Positions 1-12,257 of a DNA stretch of 64,000 nt are shown here, in pieces. The DNA comes from Carposina sasakii (taxonomy: Eukaryota > Arthropoda > Insecta > Lepidoptera > Carposinidae). A program made the translations under genes and the position numbers. Below the pieces are notes generated by a model, which worked only from the letters and a program-made list of their open reading frames with translations, did not search any database and was not told where the DNA came from. The stretch is taken from the NCBI GenBank assembly GCA_014607495.2, contig CP053152.1:12507899-12571898 (forward strand). Direction: 5' to 3'. How positions within the stretch are numbered: the stretch's first letter is position 1; the number at the start of each line of letters is the position of its first letter.

Positions 1-2520
1 ATACAGTTGACTGCAGCAATTTTCATGTAAAGTCCTTACTAATGCAGATCAGCACTAGGAAAAGTCAATTGTATCTTCTTCCTTTATATACTATAGCTTA
101 TTATGAGCCTCAGCTATTACTCGTATATATAGGTACATACTAGCTGACGGAGCAGACAATATGTCAACTGATCCTTTGTTAACTTTTCTAATGTTCCACT
201 ACTGCGTATGTTATAATTTTATTTATCTTCATGTCTTTTATATATCACCTATATAGTTTGTTTTTCGGTTGTGGTTAATTTGTAACTAATAAAAATTGTT
301 TAGATAACTATTAATTGCCATCTCAAATACATTGTTTTCAATTTTATAAATGTTGTTTTCACTTCGTAATTAATACTTTTACAGTTAAATATTAATAATA
401 TTCAAAAGGATGGTTTTTCGAAGTTTAAAATTAACAATATTATTTTCTACCTATAATATAATACCTAAGTTAAGTGTTTTATTCACTTCCCACACTTACC
501 TACAATCGTCAACGCGTCAACGAGATTTTTTATTGCAATAACGTTACAGCTGTCAATGTTAATTGACAAGAAACGTAAATTATGTAAGAATCATGAGAAC
601 ATTTTACTCTTTGTGCTTCTCTGGCTATTGTCTAAACTCACCAAAAACGCTATCAAACTCGCTGTACTGACAACTCAACCGCTTTTTGTTATGGAAAACT
701 GTCAGACAGACAGACAGGGTCACACCCATAGAGTACCTACACGTAAGCTATAGAGAGAGCGGTATCGCTTCGTTCTATTATGTAATGTACCCAATTTAGA
801 TTTTTTTTTCGAGTTTTTTTTCTGAATGACAGAGACACTGCCATAAGATTGTCCATTTGTTTTTGTGCCTACGGATCATATACATTGGTTACGCCTTAAG
901 CTTTTCCATTTTACCATTTACAGCCCTAAAAACATTGATTTACTCTATAAGACGATAAAGAAAACATGAATGAAAAAAAGCAGTGCGCTAAATAGCATAA
1001 AAGCGCTTGTTAACTGATAATCTTGATTGGTTTAGCGACGTGTATACTTTCGAACATGCGATCCTTCAGCAACATTGTCGCTGACGTAAGGAAGGGCGTT
1101 CATTCAATTTACGATGTATTCACTGAGAACATGAATTCAGAGAAAAAAGATTTAGTTGTAGTCTAGAAGTGGCAATAATAAATTCCAAGAGAAGAACGAC
1201 AATATTATCCCAGGATCCAAAGTGCAAATGTAGCGGATAAAATAATTTTTACATGCAATAACATACCTACATGTACCTAAATACCTTTACGTCAACTGTT
1301 AGAGGCGAACGCCCAGACTATGAGCATGCAACTTTTCACTGATTTTTTCCCGAGCAAAAGATAATATAATGCAGTTTCTACTATTTTATTGATATGTAGA
1401 AGAGCATAAATAAGTAAGTATGAATATACTATTAAATAATGTGGCTATTATGTTTTGTCCATTTTAACAAGTATTTTAAATACACAGATTTTTATAGTTT
1501 TTAAAAGAATTTTCATCCGTTGTTACAGATATCTTTATAAATCCGATTCCAATAAACGCTTGATTTCCATACGGACGTTCCGCAACGCAAATAGCTTTCC
1601 AAGCCCCCAATGCAATGGTATTAACTGTTTGCGAGCTACACAGAAAATATCAGCTTTTTATCATTCAGTAAAAAATCCAAAATAAATTCATATATGCCAA
1701 GTATAAATTCATTATTATATTACTGACAATTGTTCATTTACAACCTACTTAAATTCCATTTTTCAAAAAACCCGTATAACTACTAGAAAATACTTTTATG
1801 AATTGTCATAGAAAACTCCGCAAACACATAAGAGTACAGGTGCAAAACCAGGAATGTCACTAAAATTCAAAAAGTTAATTTTTGATGGCAATATTTTCAT
1901 TTTCCCGCGTGTTTTTATTTGCATTACACAAAAAGTGTAAAAACTAGTATAGTCAGATGCATTACTTAAGTCTCAAAACTGTATACAGGAACAGAACAGG
2001 GAAGGTCCATAGTGTAACGGAACGTAAGAAGGAATGTCCAATCTGTCGAAATACTTATGTTAACTTTGAGGTTATATCGAGTGCAGGTGGATAGAATAAG
2101 AACTACACAGTGATAAGAATGATGAAGATTCATTCATTTTGTTGTCCATAAAATGAAACTTTTGGATTCCATCAAAATTACATATCCAATTAGAGGACAT
2201 TCATACTTATTATGCGACAAAAATATGGGTGATTGAAGTAGGAATAGGCGAACTGATCAGAAAATTATCAGAATTTTTTCAAAATCAATATCTGAAAAAA
2301 TGCTCATTTCTGTGCAGTCCCAAAGAGAATTAATGTGTGTAAGAAAACACTCACAGTTATTTTACATAGAAGTAATTATAATGGTAGGTATATGGGAGAA
2401 ATCACCCATAGTGGCAAAAAAAGGAACTGGATCAGACGGTAGTCTCTTTCTTCTCCGAATATCGATCGTTCGAAAATCATAATCCCTAACAAGTTTGATA
2501 TAATCATCATTTTCCATAAT
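1..2520. other. AT-rich intergenic DNA, no gene seen
   Basis: No coding exon, RNA gene or clear transposon end could be recognised. Open frames here (for example 556-753 and 1455-1685) are low-complexity, AT-driven translations without family motifs or flanking splice sites. A stretch at about 1562-1632 resembles 5390-5462 and may be part of an unrecognised dispersed repeat. Confidence 0.5.
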
Positions 2521-2522
2521 GT

Positions 2523-2652
2523 TGCATGCCTGCTTCATGTTTGCTTGCATGCTGCATGCTTGCTTGAATACTGCATGCTTGCTTGCATGCTGCATGCTTG
2601 CTTGCATTCTGCATGCTTGCTTGCATTCTGCATGCTTGCATGTTGCATACTT
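2523..2652. repeat. 19-bp tandem repeat (GCATGCTTGCTT-type)
   Basis: About six tandem copies of a 19-bp unit. Starts at 2552, 2571, 2590, 2609 and 2628 share ctgcatgcttgcttgcat. The array is dense in the self-complementary hexamer GCATGC. Copies differ by only one to three bases, so the expansion looks recent. Confidence 0.9.
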
Positions 2653-3860
2653 GATTAAAACAAGAAAGTTGTTATTAGAAGGTTAGGTCCGTTAGGACCT
2701 ACAACTATTATAGAAAAGCATTTTATGTCTTATGAATATTATAGACGTGATATTTATAGCAAAAAAAATTAGGTCATATTATATTTAGGGATTTCGGTTT
2801 TCGGGCAAGTGATATTATAGGACATTAAGTTAGGGCTACTTATCATTTGGACACATGATGATTATGTCACAAAACATTATGACACGTTAGATTATGGATA
2901 AAAATTTATGAGACAAAATAGAGAACCGGATCAGACACATCAAATGAATTTGAATTGCCAGAATTTTCCTATAAATTTTTTTACCTATTAGTGCAGAAAA
3001 GTACTACAAGGACTTAATGTATTTAAAAAGATTTTGTTCTAAGGGGGCTCAGTCCTACTCTGAAGGCATTCCTCACGTATAATTAGTAAAAAAAATACAT
3101 ATTAAGTTGGACATTCCTTGTATGGGACACAGTGGACATTACCAGTTTTTGCATGTTCCAAAAGTTAGTTACTTTAATTTTTTAATTATTTAAAAAAAAA
3201 TATTTTCATTTCAATATTTTATGTTCCTAAAAATAAGACTTTATAAGGTAAACTAAAGTTCCTATTAGCAGTTTATAATTTTAAGTGACACTTATGAATG
3301 TTTTTAACTTTAAAAAATTAAAATGTTAGTTACATAACTTTTTGTTTTTGTGACATTTCTTGTTTTGCCCCTGTACGCTTCATTATAGACAACCATCTAA
3401 TACTAAACGAACCATAAATCGTTCAAAAAGATTAAATATAGAACACACTGCCATGTGATTACCAACGCTTCAAATACCAGGTCGAAGGTTTATTGGCCAT
3501 GCAATTTATCTAAACTACGTTGCATTTCCTTAGTTCACGTAAAACTAGCAACTTTCGTCGTATATAAGGTTGGAATAAGGACCACAGCAGGCGCATACAA
3601 ATCATTTCTAATAGGAAAAGCTGCATCGTGAATGTGATTTGTCTCATGAGCCACTGGGGCTGGCTTTGAGGCATGTAGCGGAAAATAGACTCGCCTAACG
3701 GAGTGTCTTTTCTGTGCGTATAACATATACTACAAATCATGAGTAAGTAAATAAGAGACATCGCTGGTTTTATGCATTGTATCCGATATGCTGAGATGTT
3801 TGCGTATGTAGGTAGGATATAGCGATAGTCGTCAAGTATGACATATTCATAGACATAGTC
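2653..3860. other. AT-rich intergenic DNA, no gene seen
   Basis: No supported gene. The minus-strand open frames at 3510-3850 have no recognisable family and the longest one runs into the LINE tail and minisatellite next door. I do not call them genes. Confidence 0.45.
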
Positions 3861-3968
3861 GGTTGGATGCAGGCTGCTTCCGACCGGTCGGAGTGGAGGT
3901 TGTTGGGGGAGGCCTATGTCCAACAGTGGACTTCTCAGGGCTGTAAATGATGATGATGATGATGATGA
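3861..3968 (+). mobile_element. 3' end of an RTE-like LINE with (ATG)n tail
   Basis: The stretch contains ggcctatgtccaacagtgg, the common 3' untranslated end of lepidopteran RTE-like LINEs, followed by seven ATG repeats at 3948-3968. It is a 5'-truncated insertion. Similar ends occur at 40592-40858 (minus) and about 51215-51290 (plus). Confidence 0.7.
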
Positions 3969-4014
3969 CATACATAGGTACATTACACACACCTGTGCCA
4001 GAAATAGGGTAGCA

Positions 4015-4565
4015 AAGAAACGAGAAAAGAGAGGATAGAGAAGAGATCCCGCAGCCACGTTCAGCATAACGCGGACTGAATATGTAAATGACGAGTGACA
4101 AGACGCTAACTTATATAGCGCGGACTGAATATGTAAATGACGAGTGACAAGACGCTAACTTATATAGCGCGGACTGAATATGTAAATGACGAGTGACAAG
4201 ACGCTAACTTATATAGCGCGGACTGAATATGTAAATGACGAGTGACAAGACGCTAACTTATATAGCGCGGACTAAATATGTAAATGACGAGTGACAAGAC
4301 GCTAACTTATATAGCGCGGACTGAATATGTAAATGACGAGTGACAAGACGCTAACTTATATAGCGCGGACTGAATATGTAAATGACGAGTGACAAGACGC
4401 TAACTTATATAGCGCGGACTGAATATGTAAATGACGAGTGACAAGACGCTAACTTATATAGCGCGGACTGAATATGTAAATGACGAGTGATAAGACGCTA
4501 ACTTATATGAGAGAATGCCCGAGTTCCATAAACGACTCTTACTCTACTTATATACAGTTAAGTAC
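4015..4565 (+). repeat. Dispersed repeat family R1, copy expanded by an internal minisatellite
   Basis: Left flank (agagatcccgcagccacgtt) and right flank (gagagaatgcccgagtt, 4507-4523) match the two sides of the middle of repeat family R1. Other copies in this window are at 9445, 10449, 16390, 22095, 23576, 24865, 37203 and 41586. In unexpanded copies these flanks are separated by one roughly 49-bp segment of the type gtaaat..agtgacaagttgct. Here that segment is repeated nine times. Confidence 0.65.
4070..4508. repeat. 49-bp minisatellite, about nine copies
   Basis: Perfect period of 49 bp, with the string gcggactgaa recurring at 4071, 4120, 4169, 4218, 4316, 4365, 4414 and 4463. The copy at 4267 has a G-to-A change, and the last copy has gagtgataag. 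Near identity of the copies implies recent amplification or homogenisation. There are no variable spacers, so this is not CRISPR-like. Confidence 0.97.
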
Positions 4566-7298
4566 CCATATATTTCACGTGCTCTTCAGTCTGCACATAC
4601 ATTGACTGTAACTTGATTGAGTTTGTGTTACTATGTACGTACTTGAATTAAATAAATACTTATTTACCCTACATAAAAACCGTTATAAAATAATTGTTTT
4701 CTTTTAATTCAGAACAGTCTTAACAGACTTCAGGATTAACTGTGCAATAAAAATTATTTATTATCAGAGTCAGAACATATCTAGATGTTATGTAACTAAT
4801 TCTGTGTGCTTTCGTCACAAAGTTGCCTATTTGGTTCAGTGTTCAAACAGAAAGTACATTGATAATATCCAATCCCGCCAACCCAACAGTAATACCGAAT
4901 AGATGAGTACATGTTGAGTTTGTCTACTTTAGTTAGTTATAACATTTTTTCATAATCTATTCTATGGTGTACGCATGCTGTTTTACTGAGACTTCATGGA
5001 CTATGCATGGATTACAGAAAAATGTTAAAAGTCATCACATTTTATTTTTATATATTTTATGAAAGTTTACGACCAGTTATATAACTTCCAGAGCTTCACA
5101 TCGACTTCGCTGTACATTAGACCCTCCTTTGGAACTCGCAAATCAATACAAGTCCAGTAGCTTACCATAATCGCATAAATGTCCAAATTCGCATATTAAT
5201 GAACACACTCGGAATCAATTGACACATTTCTATCCAATATCTTCGCCGCAAAAACCCAGCTGCAGACTCCCATCGCTTCAACACAATAGCCGCATTTGAA
5301 ATTGAAAAGTGTCCATACTATAAGGATTTTTGTGCGTTGCCGTCGATACCCCCCGCAGACAATAGGCTAAAAGACCAGGCAATATAGGCTAGATTTCCAT
5401 ACGTCCAATAGGCGGCGCAAAACTGCAAATAGCTATCAGCGAGTGCAATTGGCTTAAACTGCCTGTATGGAGGAGCTTTGCAGTATTCGATATCAGTTTA
5501 CTGTGTGATACTTTGTGTCTAAATTTTATAAAGAAGTTGTTTGTAAGTTCGTGTTCTTAAGTGTATGTACTTAGTTCATTTAATTTTAATAATTTTGACA
5601 GTTGTGGTCAAAATGGCGCATTTTAAACTTTTCATATTGCTAATAACAACAATGCACACTAATAATCTTCTTGAGATCTAGACGCGCAGCATTATGCCCA
5701 ACAACGAATCGTCCCAATTTACTCGGTAATAAATTATCCGAGGCCAACTTAAAAAATCAGTTCTACATTATATAAGATATACCTAACATATTTTCCAGAA
5801 AAAAACCATCACCCATAACCAATGTCCTCGGTTTACACTTCATTTTGTTTTTCCCTCTTAAATCGGTCGACTCTAGTCTCTGTGGACACGGTTTCGCTAT
5901 TTGTCTTGCAAATGAATTCCTAACGTTAAACAATGGACAGCCGGTCAGTCTGTTCTATCCTGAAAATAGAGAGCCGGGTCTGTATTTTTTCGCCAAAGCT
6001 ACGGAGCACCAAAAAAGTATTTAAACAAAAAGTTTGGATGAAACTGTGCAGGTTGCGCTCGGTACACGTATTTATTAGAGGAATAGTTTCTATATAGGTA
6101 TACGATAAATGTTATTGCAATGAGTCTCCTCCCAGTTTTAAGTTAGAGTTCGTATGTATACATAACACACATACATGGCGCCTGTAGGTTACTTTGGTGA
6201 GCAAGATAGATGTTGTTACTTAGCATTAAATAACAAGAGTGCAATACTTAAGAATATCAATTCATCAACGTGTACTCGTATCATCACTGTGAAACAGAAG
6301 TAATGCTCGACGTGTAATTTATTCGCTGATTGCTTTTTCGACGAAAATTATCAATTCTGCGCCCATATTTACATACGCTGACTCCTGATAATAGGTAACA
6401 AAATTCAAACAGGAAAACTTAAATCAATAATTTCGGTGATCAATTCATTGCATGAATTTCAATATAATTTTATTGAGATATAACATGATGTTTCTAATTT
6501 CGAACTTAATTTTAAACAAAATCAAGATTCCGTAATAACGTACCTGTTCAATGATCAGTAAGAATAATATAAATGAAAAAAATGCAAATCGTTAAGCACT
6601 CAAAGACTGCCATTAAAAATTTTGATTATACAAGTAATGAACCGGACGGATTATTTATAGGTTTTAGAGGCCAATTACAATTTAAAAAAAGAATATATGT
6701 AAAGCTTCACTTACAGGCTTTACTTCAACGACAATAAATGGGTATAACCAACAATACTAATAGAAATAAATGTCTGAGCCTACTTTTAAGAAACGCCAAA
6801 TATTGTACAGACGTCCAGTTTTTAAAGACAGGGGTTCCTTTATCACGGACAGTGACTGGGAAAAGTAAAGACCTTTAAATTTCTTACCCTCGTTGTATTC
6901 CCGACGTTTTCCTTCAGCAGGAAAATATTTTCCAAAATAAATGGCCGTGTTTGTCGTAATGATGCGATAATAAATGATTTTTATGGTGCAAATACGAATC
7001 GTAAAGGGGACGAATTAACGTGGGATTTGAGATCTGTCGTTGAGGATATTAGTCTTGTTTTGTGAACATAATCAAAGTAAGTAGGTACACACGTTTGAAT
7101 ATCCTGTATCAGAAATCGTCACTTTAGTTATACTAAAATTGAGCAATCTGAATCCATATGGTAATGGATACAGGTATAAGTATTCAAAAACTACTCGAAA
7201 TTTCCGACAAGTAGGTACGAGCATGATAAAATACGCTCCTTGGCAAACTTGTTGATATTACTACAGAGAGCACAATATATATTATTGTGTCCATTTTG
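4566..7298. other. AT-rich intergenic DNA with one promoter-like patch
   Basis: No gene could be supported. A GC-richer patch at 5230-5560 has an insect-initiator-like tcagtt and a possible donor (tttgtaagt) near 5540, so a non-coding 5' exon is possible. A short start with a hydrophobic N-terminus at 5613 stops after 23 codons without a splice donor. Confidence 0.4.
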
Positions 7299-7450
7299 TA
7301 ATAACGTAATTATAAAATTATTAATAAAGAAATTGAAAAAATTCCTCACCCGGGTGGGAATCGAACCCACACTCATTCCGCGTGTCAGTGCTCTAACCAC
7401 GGAGCCACCGGTTCAATTACTCGGATGACAAATTTTTTTAATAACGTAAT
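7299..7450 (-). mobile_element. tRNA-derived SINE with 12-bp target-site duplication
   Basis: The minus strand carries a tRNA-like head: A box ggctccgtggttagagc and B box gggttcgattccc, positions about 7410 down to 7350. An AT-rich tail follows. The element (7311-7438) lies between perfect 12-bp direct repeats, taataacgtaat at 7299-7310 and 7439-7450. This is the signature of LINE-mediated insertion. The acceptor arms do not pair, so it is not a functional tRNA gene. Confidence 0.8.
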
Positions 7451-8500
7451 ATCAAAAAATGCCATAATATATTCAAAGTAAAACTTCCTTTTAAATAACC
7501 CAATGGATCTCATACAGATTACAACTGTATCGTGGGTGGAGCTTTAAAACACAAATCTTATAAAATTATCTAAATCCAAACGAGCTTTTTTTACTTTTAT
7601 ATTCCAACTTTTTATTATAATTTTCAGAAATTATAGGTCTTTTGTTATCAATAGCGGCTATCAAAGGAATATAATTTGGAACAAAAAGAATCAGAAACAA
7701 GCTTTTTACGTAACACGTTGTTATTAAGGTGTAATACATACTTTATTTTTATTATTTACTATTAGAACCTACTAAATAACTACATAAAAGTTTTGTAGGT
7801 ATATGGTCTTAGATAAAATGATGATGACCACGTCACTGGATATTAGCATATCTGTAAAACAGACGCATGCGAATCCCTTCACATAAGCAATATGTGATAG
7901 GAAATTTGAAAGTTAGCAACATTCGTTAACACATATAAACTCACATAGGCCAAAGTTTAAAATTAAAATTCGATTTCAAAACATTACAGAGTTTCGATAT
8001 GCTGAGTTTCCGTATATCTGATCGAACTTTAAAGTTGAAAATTTGTACAATTTCCACAACACAGTCTATTACACAGGTCAGCAGTACAACAATGGGCACA
8101 GCCAATATTGATGTGCCAATATTTCCCCGCGAGATTTACGTGACAAAATGAAAACACTGTCGCCGGCGCCTCTGCGTTAAACATTGGAATATTTCTTTTT
8201 TGTTATGCCGTAAATCATTCGTTTGCTCAGATAGAAAGGGTGACACGGAGTGGATAGACAAATTGGGCCGTTTCCCTTGACATAAAACAATAAGGTTGCC
8301 TCCCCGGGGCGGAGCCGCACTACGTGTGTCTTGGTCGCGAAGCTGAAAACATAATAAATCGGACCCATATGTTTAAACATATTCTCAATAATAACAAATG
8401 TACTTTCTATACAAGAGTCGTTAGGATAACCTGTCAGTGTACAGGTGCATCAGATGGAGATTTATACCATACAATAAAGCAACAATTCCTCTATTCCTTA

Positions 8501-8538
<38 letters not shown>

Positions 8539-9444
8539 CACACTCACATTCACACTCCACAATGTAAACTATATATAAACGGAAGAGGGTGGCTTTCCCA
8601 CTACAAGTGTCTATGACTACTTACCGGGAAGCCCCTACTACTATTTGTATTGGATTCTCTTAAATAAAAAAGCATTTATTTATTATTTATTTATTTATGC
8701 CTATACACTATGAACTCCGGTTTGACTGAGATCAGGATTCTCCTAATTTCCAGATTACCCCACCCGAAAGTCGGACAGTATGATTATGTAAGTAATGGAA
8801 TGTGTCTAATATATGGTACCCTCGCGAAGTATGGGAATTCACTAATGTATTTATTATGGTATGAGTATACCCAAAGTTGTAAATGTATTCGATTCTACGA
8901 TTGATAGTGTTCCAATTCAACGACATTACTGTATATTTTTACTAGGCGTTTATCTCCAAAAAGTTGGTGAGTTAGCTTCAATTCTTCGCTGTCCAAATCA
9001 ATAGCATGATTTAATTTGATTGGTAGTGTTCGACTTTGTTCTAATTTATAGCCAGTTAGCCACTAATCTGCAAGGCGCTTTGTGAGATCTTTGGGTTGAA
9101 CAGAATTTCATTGGATGGTAAAGTTCCGTTCGTGACTGCGCTAAAAAGACAATTTCTATCTATGACGATTTCTGTGGTAGATACAAATGTAACTCTTGCC
9201 TAATTTTTTTATAAACAAACTTAAAACTTACGGATCTCTATTTAACTATACACACATCGATTAAATATCGATTGCATTGCACGCCTACCACTGTATATCG
9301 ATTAAAATGTTATTGCAAAAGCACATGACGACTAGTTCGATACAATATCGGCACAATGTGGGCCAACCTGTTACTATCACTCGGACTTGTTAGGGTGTTG
9401 CTAGATATAAGAAGATTTTAATATAATAAAACAACTAGTTACCT
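7451..9444. other. Intergenic DNA, no gene seen
   Basis: No supported gene. The stretch holds a CA microsatellite (8502-8535) and a TTTATT-rich tail near 8680-8698, probably the end of an old retroposon. Confidence 0.45.
8502..8535. repeat. (AC)n microsatellite
   Basis: An uninterrupted run of about 17 AC dinucleotides, followed by a degenerate CACA-rich continuation to about 8560. Confidence 0.97.
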
Positions 9445-9620
9445 GTTGAACCAACGCTACAGATCTAATTGACTAAGCAAGCAACTTGTCACTGATCATT
9501 AACATCTGTCCCCGCTATGCTAAATGGTAGATATGGAATCTCCCACGAATCTCCCGTACGATCCTGCAGTTGGGGCTACCCCATTTCAGGAACACAGCCG
9601 AGGATATATGTCTATAAACA
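9445..9620 (-). repeat. Dispersed repeat family R1, minus copy
   Basis: In reverse complement it reads through the R1 landmarks: acacagccg-type 5' end, the ggtagcc-like box, ggagat, the tagc..agcgggg segment and agtgacaagttgc. It is diverged from the other copies. Coding potential is not seen in any copy. Confidence 0.6.
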
Positions 9621-10227
9621 ATGTCTTATTTTATGAGTGAGTAATATAAAACTAAAAATATTTTTTCTAAAAAGTAGCTTATACCCACTTGCAGCGGTGA
9701 GTATGACAGGGACCTATCCAAGCATTCTCTAGCACAGACTAAATATAGAGCGAGCGAATTTTGAAACTTTGGTAAGTTTGTGTTTGACTTGCGGCTTGCC
9801 TTCATATTAATTGAATTCAATACCGTTGATAGGCAGTTTCGTATAAATTATTTATTCAAACAATGTCCACTCATCACAATCCAATACAAATTGGATTATT
9901 CCTATTTGTCACCCTATTTTAAGTACAGATCGGGAGAAAACTTTGACCTATCTCCCAATTTGTATAAAGAACCAGTATATGTAAACGTGTACTGTTAATA
10001 AAATAATATACCTACATTTACAAATTTATTTTAAACTCAGTAAAATACATAGTTTCAGGTTATCCTTTAAACATAAAACAAATAATTTTCCGATGGCAAC
10101 CCACTAACAATGAACTATATTTTGTTGAGTCCCCCTAGGGGGTAACCGTTGGTATACTTACCTACTTAGTTTTAACAACTTCTACAATATTTGTATAGAG
10201 TTGTTTCCGCCTCCTGATTACGTAAAA

Positions 10228-10380
10228 GCAATAGCAAAGCCGAAGCAAAGCGATAGCGAAAATTGTACAATATTCGCCTTGAAATGTCAAATTTCTTTTG
10301 AAATTCGTTTTACGTAATACGAATTTGACAAGCAATCAGCGATTTTTGTACAATTTTCGCTATCGCTTTGCTTTTGCTAT
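10228..10380. mobile_element. Foldback MITE-like inverted repeat
   Basis: Arms at about 10228-10270 and 10346-10378 are reverse complements, built around gcaaagcgatagcgaaaattgtacaa. The roughly 75-bp loop is AT-rich. Without a second copy the outer ends are uncertain. Confidence 0.65.
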
Positions 10381-10448
10381 ATAGTTAGGTAATAAGGGGG
10401 CCGATCCACTTTAGTAAATGACTATTATTTGTTTATATTGTGCTTATG

Positions 10449-10672
10449 CGGGGCTTCACTAGAATACATCAGCTGCATTTCCTTCCGTGTATGTCGTAAG
10501 ATTCGACTAAGGAATTTATGGGCGTCCTCTCAGGCGATGATCTAGCAACTTGTCATTGATCCATAACATCTAGCCCGCTACGAGTATGCTATAGGTGACT
10601 GTTGGATCTCCTTAGTGATTCTGAAGTTCTGGGTGCCCTATTATTTGGAGCACAACCGTGTTTGTAGGTATG
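10449..10672 (-). repeat. Dispersed repeat family R1, near full-length minus copy
   Basis: The longest readable R1 copy in this window. On the minus strand it runs from cacaacc.gtgt through the ggagat box, agcgggct and atcaatgacaagttgct to catgcacggaag-like sequence and gaagccccgc at its end. It is flanked on the right by a short (TATG)n stretch. Confidence 0.65.
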
Positions 10673-11230
10673 TATGTATTTAACGTTTTCGGTTTGAATA
10701 GTTAAGTATGTACTTCGATTTTTTTTTAATAATGTCCCTTGTTTATCCGACGTTATCGTAAATTGCCTACGGCTTCAGGTGGAGTGATTAAAGAATGCTT
10801 TCAGTTAAATAAATATGAAATGAATGCATTGTAACCGTTAATTAACGAACTGCATAATGTATTGCGGTGAGCGCAGTGGATGGAGTGGTCTACCGTCTGC
10901 TATGCCATATTTAATGTAAAAGTGAGGATCTTGTTTCTCGAAGGTTGGTCACTCATGACTAATTGTGATACAAATTAATCCATGATAACATTACAATCTA
11001 CGTATTAGCGTTTGAAAAACTAGTAAGAATCGGTTTATTAGATTTATTACGACAAATTAAGGTACCTACCTGGGAACTATTACATAGTATAGTGACACCT
11101 TTATATCTACTATGTATCTTATCTTCTAAGTACTTTCTGCTTCCAAAAAATCAGCTCAAATTAAGTTAGTAAAAAGTAAGCTCCTGAATTTTATTTTTCC
11201 TAGGCGTTATCGGAAGTTCAAACATTCACT

Positions 11231-11482
11231 ATGGGTGCGCCCACCACCGGGCCCTACACCCTCCATGTATCTGATAACTCATATGCGACAACAGGCACTT
11301 GCACTAACTAGTACTTTCTGCTTCCGAAAAATTCGAAATCAGCGAAATCATTCGGAATTAAGTATCGTCTTGCAGTAGGTGCTCGGGTCTGGTTTCTCAT
11401 GGCGATTGTAAGTAAGCTGTTGTCAATTATGAGTTATCTCCGAGGGAGTGGAGGGTGTAGGGCCCGGTTGGGCGCACCCATA
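11231..11482. mobile_element. Foldback MITE with long GC-rich arms
   Basis: The left arm begins atgggtgcgcccaccaccgg (11231) and the right arm ends with its near reverse complement at 11482. Complementarity continues inward through the agttatc/gataact and tgttgtc/gacaaca boxes. The arms are roughly 75 bp with a non-palindromic centre. Confidence 0.75.
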
Positions 11483-11872
11483 TCAATTTTCCATAATTAT
11501 TATTGTTAATCAACAAGCTCTATAAAATTCATAATCGACATTCAAACTTACATATCTCGGCGGCGCGAGGCAATTCATCAATCAACGCTGATCCAAGCTT
11601 ACTGGTATCTTGTGGACATCATTCGACTTGGAGGTAGTTCGGTAAACAATCCGGAATGTAGGCGGATACGGTAAAGTCCAGATAGTTCGTCTAGTTTAGA
11701 TCCTCGGTTAATAGAAATTCTGAACTGCAAGGGTCAAGTTTCATGGGACGACATTCTTTTTGACGCATGGACATTTTATTATCGTATTTGGATATGAGTA
11801 TTTGAAGATTAATCTACGATCTGCAAAGTTCTCGATCTCTAGTATTGTAATTGACAATTAGAGTAGATATTA

Positions 11873-12120
11873 TCTTACTAATATTATAAACGAGAAAGAT
11901 TGTAAGTACGGATGGATGGATAGATGGATCTATGGATGGATGTTTGTTACTCTTTCACCTAAAAACGGCTGGAGCGATTTTAGTAAAATTTGGTATGGAG
12001 TTAGCTGACACTCTGGATTAACACATAGGCTACTTTTTATAACGGGAAAATAATTTTCTTATAATTTCCATTTTGTGTTTTCTGCAGTCTACGCGGACGA
12101 AGTCGCGGGCGTCGACTAGT
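11873..12120 (+). mobile_element. LEP1-type non-autonomous Helitron
   Basis: The 5' end is tcttactaatattataaac and the 3' end is the CTAGT terminus preceded by acgcggacgaagtcgcggg. The internal ctcttt..aaaacggctggagcg box is typical of lepidopteran LEP1/HINE elements. A GGAT microsatellite lies at 11910-11942. No Rep/helicase is encoded. Confidence 0.85.
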
Positions 12121-12142
12121 TTCCAATAAATTACCCAAAGAG

Positions 12143-12257
12143 CCAATGGTCAGATAGCCTATCTGAAGGATAAATTTGATGCTGTCTTTCTCTAAATTTT
12201 GATCAAGACAGAGACAGTATCAATTTTATTCTTCAGATATGCTATCTGACCGGTTGG
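12143..12257. mobile_element. Short palindromic MITE
   Basis: The left arm ccaatggtcagatagcctat and the right arm ending ctatctgaccggttgg are inverted repeats, nearly the whole 115 bp being foldback. A related copy lies at about 18393-18513, sharing ctatctgacca, the gttgatactgt box and the centre with gatcaag. Confidence 0.75.

Noticed and set aside
3510..4067. Minus-strand 185-codon open frame
   Set aside because: Its N-terminal half is the reverse of a LINE 3' tail (the Ser run is the ATG repeat), and the rest matches no family. There is no promoter or splice support.
4070..4508. CRISPR-like array
   Set aside because: The 49-bp units follow each other without spacers, and the DNA is eukaryotic.
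5613..5684. Short frame starting MAHFKLFILLITT as a signal-peptide exon
   Set aside because: It stops after 23 codons and has no GT donor before the stop.
7341..7412. tRNA gene on the minus strand
   Set aside because: A and B boxes are present but the acceptor arms do not pair. The element has a SINE tail and a 12-bp target-site duplication.
8177..8578. Overlapping frames on both strands around 8.2-8.6 kb
   Set aside because: They run into the AC microsatellite and show no conserved domain.
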